Below, in pieces: positions 1 to 5,009 of a stretch of DNA of 5,041 nt. Made by a program: the position numbers and the translations under genes. Each line of letters opens with the position of its first letter. Positions within the stretch are counted from its first letter, which is position 1. The notes under the pieces were generated by a model, which was not told the origin of the DNA, searched no databases, and was given only the letters and a program-made list of their open reading frames with translations. This DNA is from Candidatus Stygibacter frigidus (GTDB lineage: Bacteria > Cloacimonadota > Cloacimonadia > Cloacimonadales > TCS61): NCBI GenBank assembly GCA_030765325.1, contig JAVCCT010000026.1, positions 1 to 5,041 on the forward strand. The letters are read 5' to 3'.

Positions 1-60
1 CCCCTGGGTAGAAACTGCGTTTCAACCCAGGGCTACAAATAAATATTCCCTACGGGAAAA
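1..60 (+). repeat. Hairpin repeat A, left copy (stem plus conserved tail)
   Basis: This is a palindromic intergenic repeat. Arms CCCTGGGT (2-9) and ACCCAGGG (25-32) pair perfectly. After one A-A mismatch, an inner stem GAAAC/GTTTC (11-15/19-23) closes on a TGC triloop. A tail, CTACAAATAAATAT (33-46), follows, then a mini-hairpin TTCCC-TAC-GGGAA (46-58). The first 32 nt recur identically at 5010-5041, and stem plus tail recur diverged and inverted at 4867-4924. The form, a GC-rich hairpin with a fixed AT-rich tail, resembles REP-type dispersed repeats. The family assignment is inference. The left edge of the window may truncate the unit. Confidence 0.85.
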
Positions 61-151
61 ATGTCAATTACCTGAAATAGACATATCTGATGAATATGTG
101 CATTTTTTGGCAGAAAAATGCGGAAATCTGCAATGATATTAATTACTTAGG

Positions 152-165
152 TTGAACAGTCTCCC
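152..165 (+). repeat. 14-nt inverted repeat, left half
   Basis: TTGAACAGTCTCCC at this position is repeated exactly as its reverse complement at 4849-4862. The two halves lie inside the inverted pair of hairpin repeats (1-60 and 4867-4924) and bracket all three genes. The match stops at both ends, apart from one more C-rich position. It may be a subterminal mobile-element repeat or simply another dispersed genomic repeat. Confidence 0.7.
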
Positions 166-200
166 CCTGAATTAATTTCTGTGCCCTTGCATTAGGATAT

Positions 201-228
201 GTAGGAGCAGACCCACGTGTCTGCCCAG
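201..228 (+). repeat. Degenerate palindromic repeat around CACGTG
   Basis: GCAGAC (207-212) pairs with GTCTGC (219-224) around a CACGTG core (214-219). Outer positions (GTAGGA on the left, CCCAGG on the right) are only partly complementary, as if an originally longer stem had decayed. From memory, GGGCAGAC...GTCTGCCC palindromes are common dispersed intergenic repeats in many environmental bacteria. That family link is recollection, not a search result. It belongs to a different repeat type from the edge hairpins. Confidence 0.5.
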
Positions 229-352
229 GGATACCAGATTTTGTAATAACTGGTAACATCCCCTGTTTTTTATAATTATTATTATTGATATCACAATAAT
301 GTATAAAGAGTTGAATATGTAAAATTAGTAATATTTTCCCATTCTCATTAAC

Positions 353-528
353 ACCAGATTTTAATCTGGTTGAAAGAGAATAAATAAAAGTTGAGTGGCT
401 TTAGCCACTTCAGATAATTACATTGTTTGCAAGAACAATTTATCTATAACTAACTGCATCAATAAAGAAGTCACTGAAGTGACTTTCAATTGTTTGTACA
501 TTTAAATCCCCCCAAATGAATTTGGGGG
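353..528. repeat. Run of five consecutive short hairpins
   Basis: Five inverted repeats follow each other: ACCAGATT/AATCTGGT (353-370, 2-nt centre TT); AGTGGCT/AGCCACT (394-409, centre TT); ATTGTT/AACAAT (422-439, 6-nt centre); AAGTCACT/AGTGACTT (468-485, centre GA); CCCCCAAAT/ATTTGGGGG (509-528, centre GA). Four share arms of 7-9 bp and exactly two bases between them, which would fold with a tetraloop. Their centres are about 29-46 nt apart. None is followed by a T-run that would make a convincing intrinsic terminator. They could be decayed REP-like repeats, protein-binding palindromes or a structured RNA. The sequence does not decide between these. Confidence 0.6.
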
Positions 529-611
529 TTAATAAGAGTGGTCATCTTGCTATTTTCGGTAAACTATTATAAAATTAATTCCGGGGGGATGTTAGAATTT
601 CAGAATAAATA

Positions 612-641
612 TTGACATCAATCAGCTATTGAAGCTGATTA
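612..641 (+). promoter_or_regulatory. Probable promoter of the nim-like gene with an inverted repeat inside
   Basis: TTGACA (612-617) is a perfect -35 hexamer. The best -10 after 17-18 bp is weak (CTGATT at 635-640 or TGATTA at 636-641). An inverted repeat, AATCAGCT (620-627) and AGCTGATT (633-640) with a 5-nt gap, fills the spacer and overlaps the -10. That is where a repressor or activator would bind. Transcription would begin near 647, giving a short leader that contains the ribosome binding site for the start at 674. The weak -10 lowers confidence. Confidence 0.4.
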
Positions 642-673
642 AAACTATTAATGTTATGGGAGAAACTGATATT

Positions 674-1150
674 ATGGATGAATATAAGATAAGGGCAATG
701 AGACGTAAAAACCTGAAAATTGATGACCGGAAAGCGAATTCAATTTTAACCATGGGAGAATATGGCGTTTTATCAACGGTGGATAAACATGGACAACCTT
801 ACGGAGTACCTTTAAATTATGTCTATCAGGATGGCTGCATCTATTTTCATGCTGCTCAGGCAGGGCATAAGATTGATAATATCGCCTTCAATAATCGAGT
901 TTCCTTTTGCGTAGTAGGCAAAACAAAGGTTATTCAGTCAGAATTTACCACAAAATATGAAAGCGTGATCTGTTTTGGAAAAGCAGGTTTAATAGAGGAA
1001 GAAGAAAAGCTGAATGCATTGATCTGGCTCTTGGAAAAATACACTCCTGACCATTTGGTGAATGGCAGAAAAACTATTGATAAAACTCTGAAAAACGTGG
1101 CAGTGATCAAAATAGAAATAGAATACATCACAGGTAAAGCAAGCAAATAG
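674..1150 (+). CDS. NimA-like / pyridoxamine 5'-phosphate oxidase-fold flavoprotein
   Basis: The product is 158 residues, cytoplasmic, with no signal peptide. It matches the NimA / Pyridox_ox_2 group of the PNPOx-like split beta-barrel fold. The visible signs are MRRKN near residues 9-13, then GVLSTVDKHGQPYGVPLNY (31-49), then YFHAAQAGHKID (57-68), the conserved GxPYxVPLNY and YFHxxxxGHK pattern that lies at the flavin site. The length is normal for the family. Members bind FMN or a related flavin; some reduce 5-nitroimidazoles, but many have unknown substrates, so drug resistance should not be assumed. I chose ATG 674 because GGGAG (658-662) precedes it and it lies downstream of the TTGACA promoter. 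In-frame TTG 629 and ATG 656 lack a ribosome site, and 629 sits inside the promoter. ATG 698 is a possible later start. The gene converges with the kinase gene. Confidence 0.85.
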   Translation: MDEYKIRAMRRKNLKIDDRKANSILTMGEYGVLSTVDKHGQPYGVPLNYVYQDGCIYFHAAQAGHKIDNIAFNNRVSFCVVGKTKVIQSEFTTKYESVICFGKAGLIEEEEKLNALIWLLEKYTPDHLVNGRKTIDKTLKNVAVIKIEIEYITGKASK

Positions 1151-1166
1151 TCAGTATTTTATCAAA
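1151..1166. other. 16-bp convergent junction without visible terminator
   Basis: The stop of the nim-like gene (1148-1150, TAG) and the stop of the kinase gene (1167-1169, TGA on the minus strand) face each other across 16 AT-rich bases. No stem-loop with a T-run is visible here or just inside either gene. Transcripts from the two sides therefore probably overlap, or termination is Rho-dependent. Confidence 0.6.
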
Positions 1167-4088
1167 TCAGACTTTGCGCAGATTTATGGTGAAAATCGTA
1201 CCCTGAGGCTGATTTGATTTCACGGATATACTTCCCTTAAATTCTTCTATTGTTTTCTGCACAATATATAGTCCAATACCTGTATGCCCCGTTTTGCCAT
1301 AATGAAACCCTTTCTCAAAGATTCTGGGCATGACTTCCTGGGGTATACCTTTGCCGTTATCTGCAAAAATTATCTGGCAAAATTCATTTTCTTCTGTTAT
1401 GTCAATGTTGACCTCATCAGCTTTCCCATGCCGTACTGCATTACTGATGAGATTATCAAAAACTGAATACAGTGCTTCATCAGCTTGAATAATTACTTTT
1501 TGATCACCTGAAATTCTGATTTTAATTTCAGGATGGCTGGCAGCGATCTCATCTATTACCATTTTAACATCTATTTTTTCCTGAAACTCTTCGTTTTCAA
1601 GATTCACTGCCCTCTTCTGCTGGTTTCTGATGGTATTTATGCATCTGCTGACAGCTCGTCGCATTTCAGTAAGCATATTATCTTGAGGATTATCCAGATA
1701 AAGTTCCAGAGCACTGTCAATCACTGCCAGATCATTAGCTACATCATGCCTGAGAATAGAATTCATGATGCGCAACCGCTCATGTGCGATATTTAGCTGT
1801 TCCTGTGCCTTCTGGCGTTCAGTTACATCTCTCACGGCAGCAATGCGCATAGTTTCTCCAGCATGTTTTACGTCTTTTGCTTCCAGCTCTGCAATAAAAT
1901 GTGTACCATCTTTACGAATAGCTGTTACCTGGTACGGCTTAGCTACCTTCTTGGCAATATTATAGATGATTTTCGCTTTATCCTTCATTTTGGGAATATA
2001 ATCAAGCAGATTTTTACCTATTGCCTCTTCTCTGGAATAGCCGCTAATTTTCAAAAAAGCGTCATTGGCATCAATTATTATCGCCTTTTTATGAACAACA
2101 ATGCCCTCAAAAGTAGCTTTTGTGAGGAATTTAAACCGCTCTTCACTTTCTTTGAGTTCTCGTTCAGCCTTTTTCCGGGCAGTGATATCTTGCACAGATA
2201 CTATACCTGCTGGTTTCTCATTATAAGTTGTCGATGATCCGCTCAGCCATACCCACTTTTCAATACCATCTTTTGTGATGATCTTAAATTCATAACTGTT
2301 GATAGTTTCCAGCCTCTGTTGCCGCTTTGTTCCGATAGATTTCACTTTTTCCTGATAATCAGGATGGACAAAATCCCAAAATCTCATCTGCATTAATTCC
2401 TGATTTGAATAACCTGATATAAGTGAGGCAGCTTTATTCGCATAAACCCATTTATCATTTTGATAGATCATTATTGCCATGGGGGAAGTCTCTGAGATTA
2501 TGCGGAATTTATCTTCATTCTCTTGGGTAGATGTAATAACCTCACTTCCTTCCTGAACATTGATCCTGGTTGCTGAATGTTCATCACTGTAAGAGATTTT
2601 CCACTCTAATCCCCTCTCAGATTCATAAGACAATTTCCCCTGCAATTGAAATTCCACTATCGCATAAGCGGTTCTAATACCCATAGAATCTAATGCTACT
2701 AAATCTATATCAGGTTCAATACCTACCCCATTATCGCTAATTTCCAAAACAACCAGGTTATTCTCATCGCGATAGAGCTTAATTTTTATTATTCCTTTTT
2801 CCATACCGACAAAGGCATGTTTAAAGGCATTAGTTATTAATTCCGTAAGTACCAGTCCCAATGGAACCGCAGTATCTATAGATACTTTCACGGAAACAAG
2901 ATCATGCTCAATTCGATAGTTATTATCTTTTCCATAAATATTCATCATGTACTCAGAAAATTCCTGGATGTAGTCCTGCAAATCTATTGAAGAGAGATCC
3001 TTTTCCTCATAAAGTTTCTGATGTACCAGTGACATGGAATATATCTTATCCGCTATCTCCTGATTTAATTTGATTATATCCTGATTCTCAGAATATTCTG
3101 CTGACATTATCAACATGGCTTCTATGATCTGCATATTGTTTTTGGTTCTATGATAAAGTTCTCGCAATAAGCTTTCTTTTTCTTTTAAACTGCCAATGAT
3201 CTTCTGCTCTGCCTGTTTATGCTTTATTGCCAATGCCACTTCCTCAGAAACAAAATTTAGCAGTTCCATATCATCTTCAGAATAGCAATGATCGTCATGA
3301 TAACACTGCAGGGAGATTACTCCAATTACGGTATTATCTATCTTAAGTGGAACTCCAAGCCATAATTTGGGCAGTTTTCCTGTCAGCTTGATAAGTCCCT
3401 TGCTCTCCATGTTTTTCAGGTCATTTTGATTGACCAGCTTTGCTTTACTGGTCTCAATCACATATTGCGTTATACCTTTCGAATCAGAAGATACCACAGG
3501 TTGAGGTTTTTGCTCAAGTTCACTCACAAAATAGGGAAATGCTATCTTTTTGGTTTGTTCATCAATTAGGGCAATATAGAAATTTTTTACATTTACCACT
3601 TCACTCAATAACCACCGTATCTTCTTAAATAGCTCATCCAGGTCATCTGCCTGATTAACTGCACTGGATATATTATAAAGCACCCGCTGGATAATTTCTG
3701 ATTTCCGCCGTTCAGTAATTTCTGTCAGCGAACCGTTAATATATTTAACTTTCCCATCTTCTATAACAGGAGCCTCATTCACCTCGACCCAGATTCTTTT
3801 ACCGCTTTTTGCCTTTAATTCAAGCTGATAAACAGGCTGTCTCTCCCCTGTTCTGATCGCTTTCATAGTATTCTCAAAGCCTATCTCATTAATGGGGTTA
3901 TCAGTGACGAAATCAGTCCATCTAACCAGTGCCTCTTCCTGGGTATATCCCAGTATCTTTTCCACTTGTGGACTCACATAAACAAGCTGATGACCAGTTG
4001 TGTGAATATAGAACATATTTATGCTGTGCTTTATAAGCCACTCATAATCAAAGCCATAATTTTGCGGAAATTGATTCTTATCAGTCAT
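1167..4088 (-). CDS. Soluble multi-PAS/GAF sensor histidine kinase with two transmitter modules
   Basis: The product is 973 residues with no transmembrane segment, so it is cytoplasmic. Domains in order: PAS1 (~12-128, ending LTEITERR); GAF (~135-290); a HisKA_2-type dimerisation/phosphoacceptor helix with H313 in ELYHRTKNNMQ; HATPase 1 (N-box ELITNAFKHA, N420; DNGVGI 452-457; SMGI 468-471); PAS2 (~523-640); PAS3 (~648-760); a coiled-coil linker; a second phosphoacceptor helix with H781 in ILRHDVANDL; and HATPase 2 (N-box DNLISNAVRHG, N883; DNGKGI 910-915; FEKGF; GHTGIGL 934-940). Both transmitters keep their key residues, so both look able to autophosphorylate. Two different kinase families in one chain is unusual; the reading frame is continuous across the join near residue 515. 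The ATG lies inside the last codons of the upstream response regulator (8-bp overlap ATGACTGA) with only a weak ribosome site, implying translational coupling. The ligand is unknown. Confidence 0.93.
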   Translation of the reverse strand: MTDKNQFPQNYGFDYEWLIKHSINMFYIHTTGHQLVYVSPQVEKILGYTQEEALVRWTDFVTDNPINEIGFENTMKAIRTGERQPVYQLELKAKSGKRIWVEVNEAPVIEDGKVKYINGSLTEITERRKSEIIQRVLYNISSAVNQADDLDELFKKIRWLLSEVVNVKNFYIALIDEQTKKIAFPYFVSELEQKPQPVVSSDSKGITQYVIETSKAKLVNQNDLKNMESKGLIKLTGKLPKLWLGVPLKIDNTVIGVISLQCYHDDHCYSEDDMELLNFVSEEVALAIKHKQAEQKIIGSLKEKESLLRELYHRTKNNMQIIEAMLIMSAEYSENQDIIKLNQEIADKIYSMSLVHQKLYEEKDLSSIDLQDYIQEFSEYMMNIYGKDNNYRIEHDLVSVKVSIDTAVPLGLVLTELITNAFKHAFVGMEKGIIKIKLYRDENNLVVLEISDNGVGIEPDIDLVALDSMGIRTAYAIVEFQLQGKLSYESERGLEWKISYSDEHSATRINVQEGSEVITSTQENEDKFRIISETSPMAIMIYQNDKWVYANKAASLISGYSNQELMQMRFWDFVHPDYQEKVKSIGTKRQQRLETINSYEFKIITKDGIEKWVWLSGSSTTYNEKPAGIVSVQDITARKKAERELKESEERFKFLTKATFEGIVVHKKAIIIDANDAFLKISGYSREEAIGKNLLDYIPKMKDKAKIIYNIAKKVAKPYQVTAIRKDGTHFIAELEAKDVKHAGETMRIAAVRDVTERQKAQEQLNIAHERLRIMNSILRHDVANDLAVIDSALELYLDNPQDNMLTEMRRAVSRCINTIRNQQKRAVNLENEEFQEKIDVKMVIDEIAASHPEIKIRISGDQKVIIQADEALYSVFDNLISNAVRHGKADEVNIDITEENEFCQIIFADNGKGIPQEVMPRIFEKGFHYGKTGHTGIGLYIVQKTIEEFKGSISVKSNQPQGTIFTINLRKV

Positions 4089-4452
4089 CTATTTTATTTA
4101 TCGCTGTTAATAGTTCATAAAGATTTACTGGTTTAAAAAAGTATCCCAGCGGATTTAGTTTCATGGCTCTACTTTTATATTCTTCATCAGAGTACCCGGT
4201 TATAAAAATAATGGGTACATAACCCGATTCAATGATTTTCTCTGCTGCATCAAGACCATTTATATTTCCCTTAAGATTAATGTCCATTATGATTAGATCA
4301 GGATGCTCGCTCAGAGCTATATCAATTGCTTCTCTACCAGTCGTCACATATCCCAGTACGTTATAGCCTTTGGAATTGAAATAGGCTGCAAGACGCATGG
4401 CAATGATAACCTCATCTTCCACAATCAATAATTTTCGCTTCTCTTTTGACAT
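4081..4452 (-). CDS. Single-domain response regulator (receiver only)
   Basis: The product is 123 residues, a complete CheY-like receiver with no output domain. The key residues are present: acidic pocket E12-D13 (in VEDE), phosphoacceptor D57 in DLIIMD, T85 in FITGY, Y104 as the likely switch aromatic, and K107 in FFKP. The DINLKG sequence after the phosphoacceptor is typical of receivers encoded beside HisKA_2-type kinases. It is the first gene of the operon; its stop overlaps the kinase start by 8 bp. An AGGAGA ribosome site 5 nt upstream fixes the start. Without an effector domain it probably signals by binding a partner, tunes the kinase by feedback, or passes phosphate to a histidine phosphotransfer protein. 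The partner is not in the window. Confidence 0.93.
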   Translation of the reverse strand: MSKEKRKLLIVEDEVIIAMRLAAYFNSKGYNVLGYVTTGREAIDIALSEHPDLIIMDINLKGNINGLDAAEKIIESGYVPIIFITGYSDEEYKSRAMKLNPLGYFFKPVNLYELLTAINKIDD

Positions 4453-4457
4453 TACAT

Positions 4458-4463
4458 TCTCCT
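4458..4463 (-). promoter_or_regulatory. Ribosome binding site AGGAGA of the response regulator
   Basis: On the minus strand AGGAGA ends 5 nt before the ATG at 4452-4450, an optimal Shine-Dalgarno position. The kinase start at 4088 has no comparable site, so this is the main ribosome entry point of the operon. Confidence 0.8.
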
Positions 4464-4480
4464 AAACTCTACTATCTATT

Positions 4481-4509
4481 AATATAGGAATTATTAATAA
4501 TATTGTCAA
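4481..4509 (-). promoter_or_regulatory. Sigma70-type promoter of the regulator-kinase operon
   Basis: On the minus strand TTGACA (4509-4504) is followed by exactly 17 bp and then TATATT (4486-4481), close to the bacterial consensus. Transcription would begin near 4474, leaving a leader of about 22 nt with the AGGAGA ribosome site. It is the strongest promoter seen in the window. An inverted repeat overlaps its -35 element. Confidence 0.75.
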
Positions 4510-4517
4510 GCAATATT
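4499..4517 (-). promoter_or_regulatory. Inverted repeat over the -35 element, candidate operator
   Basis: AATATTG and CAATATT, 7-bp arms separated by 5 nt, form an inverted repeat that covers the TTGACA hexamer and the bases just upstream. A dimeric regulator bound here would compete with RNA polymerase. The arms are AT-rich, so chance cannot be excluded. The receiver in this operon has no DNA-binding domain and cannot itself be the binder. Confidence 0.4.
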
Positions 4518-4560
4518 GTTACAATCATAGGGTACCCCCGTTTTTTTTATTCATATTTGA

Positions 4561-4689
4561 TTACCATCTGCAAACGATTATGATGTCGTCCTCCGTATAC
4601 GCTCTAGCGCTAAACTTATGCTGGAAAATTATCTTAATCTCTTCTATAAGAGAATCTAAGCTGTAGATAGATAACAAATTGCTACCCAA
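4561..4689 (-). pseudogene. Possible C-terminal relic of a SpoIIE/PP2C-type phosphatase
   Basis: An open frame on the minus strand ends at TAA 4563-4561. Its last 42 codons contain LDSLIEEIKIIF followed by YTEDDIIIVCRW and the stop. A helix, then (T)xDDI and a hydrophobic strand ending in R/W just before the stop, is how SpoIIE/RsbU-like PP2C phosphatases end (usually ...DDITLLVLR). The frame is closed upstream by a TAG near 4732, and the upstream part runs into mobile-element-like sequence with TGACCCCT. No convincing start or ribosome site is seen. The reading is that of a gene 3' end cut off by an insertion or rearrangement. SpoIIE phosphatases often sit next to receiver genes, which would fit the neighbours. 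The motif is short, so this remains tentative. Confidence 0.35.
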
Positions 4690-4862
4690 AGTACTATATT
4701 CAGAACACCTGACCCCTAAAAACTAATTATTTTATATTTCATTACATAATAGACAGTTATAATAGTATATAATCTTGATCTCAAGATACTATAGAGATTA
4801 TGCGTAAAGATTGTAAATATTTTATGTGACCCCTTTCTAAAAAGTTGAGGGAGACTGTTCAA
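4690..4862. mobile_element. Mobile-element-like debris with repeated TGACCCCT
   Basis: No gene lies here. TGACCCCT occurs at 4710-4717 and again at 4827-4834, 117 bp apart in the same orientation, each followed by an A-rich stretch (CTAAAAA-type). Read on the minus strand the first becomes TTAGGGGTCAGGTGTTCT. From memory this resembles sequence found at the ends of IS200-like / REP-associated tyrosine transposase elements. Between them lies a hairpin with arms ATCTTGA/TCAAGAT and a TC centre (4772-4787), extended by ATAGT/ACTAT (4762-4766, 4788-4792). No transposase remains, so the call is a remnant at best. Confidence 0.3.
4849..4862 (-). repeat. 14-nt inverted repeat, right half
   Basis: GGGAGACTGTTCAA is the exact reverse complement of 152-165. 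It sits just inside the inverted hairpin copy, whose similarity to the left edge begins at 4867, so the order of the two repeat types is mirrored at both sides of the gene block. The distance to the hairpin differs: about 4 nt here against about 90 nt on the left. Confidence 0.7.
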
Positions 4863-4866
4863 TATA

Positions 4867-4924
4867 TTTTGAGTAGGTGATATTTATTTGTAGCCCCAGG
4901 TTGGAGCGAAGCGGCTACCTGGGG
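4867..4924 (-). repeat. Hairpin repeat A, inverted diverged copy
   Basis: On the minus strand this reads arms CCCCAGGT (4924-4917) and ACCTGGGG (4901-4894), then the tail GGGCTACAAATAAATAT identical to that of the left copy, then ATAT..CCTAC...AAA, again partly matching positions 43-60. Two stem pairs differ from the left copy and both changes are compensatory (T-A to C-G, G-C to A-T). The apical part differs and contains GCGAAGC (4906-4912 on the plus strand), a sequence known to form an exceptionally stable DNA mini-hairpin. On the plus strand the stem is followed at once by TTTT, so it could also act as a weak terminator, but no plus-strand gene precedes it. Confidence 0.8.
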
Positions 4925-4941
4925 TTTTATAATTTATATTC

Positions 4942-4990
4942 ACCCTTCCGTCCCAAACACCGGCTCTGCCGGTGTTTGGGACGGAAGGGT
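4942..4990. repeat. Perfect palindrome with 23-bp arms and a 3-nt centre
   Basis: Arms 4942-4964 and 4968-4990 are perfectly complementary around TCT (4965-4967). The stem begins ACCCTTCCGTCCC and ends next to the centre with ACCGGC. It is GC-rich against an AT-rich background and sits between two copies of hairpin repeat A. A T6 run begins 8 nt after the stem (4998-5003), too far for a normal intrinsic terminator. It is probably another dispersed palindromic repeat. Confidence 0.85.
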
Positions 4991-5009
4991 ATCCTTGTTT
5001 TTTATATTT

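Larger units (their letters stand above)
1..673. other. Gene-poor, repeat-rich left flank
   Basis: No coding region that I can support lies here on either strand. What it holds is the hairpin repeat at the edge, a weak A/T-rich stem at 100-121 (GCATTTTT with AAAAATGC), one half of the inverted pair TTGAACAGTCTCCC (152-165), a degenerate palindrome at 201-228, a loose inverted pair TACCAG/CTGGTA (232-255), a run of short hairpins at 353-528, and the presumed promoter region of the nim-like gene from about 612. The sequence between these is AT-rich and without recognisable signal. Confidence 0.7.

Noticed and set aside
353..528. CRISPR array
   Set aside because: The palindromes are spaced somewhat regularly, but they do not share a common repeat sequence and the intervals vary from about 29 to 46 nt. 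No cas gene is present.
509..530. CCCCCAAAT/ATTTGGGGG hairpin as a terminator
   Set aside because: It has a stable stem but is followed by TTAATAAG rather than a T-run, and no gene ends just upstream on either strand.
583..615. G-run followed by an 8-codon frame (ATG 589 to TGA 613-615) as a leader peptide
   Set aside because: The G-run touches the ATG, so ribosome spacing is wrong, and the frame ends upstream of the presumed transcription start of the nim-like gene.
629..673. Upstream starts of the nim-like gene at TTG 629 or ATG 656
   Set aside because: Neither has a Shine-Dalgarno sequence, 629 lies inside the inverted repeat and promoter, and family members normally begin shortly before the MRRK segment. 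ATG 674 has GGGAG upstream.
934..1146. Minus-strand open frame of 70 codons inside the nim-like gene
   Set aside because: It is antisense to a gene with clear family motifs and has no recognisable motif or ribosome site. Plus-strand frames inside the kinase gene (for example 1284-1466, 1533-1796, 1863-2237, 3440-3628) were rejected for the same reason.
674..1150. Calling the gene an antibiotic-resistance determinant (nim)
   Set aside because: Only family-level motifs are visible. Most members of this flavoprotein group have unknown roles, so resistance cannot be claimed from sequence.
4530..4548. GGGTACCC followed by T8 as an intrinsic terminator on the plus strand
   Set aside because: The palindrome leaves no loop (at best 3 bp with a 4-nt loop), and no plus-strand gene ends upstream.
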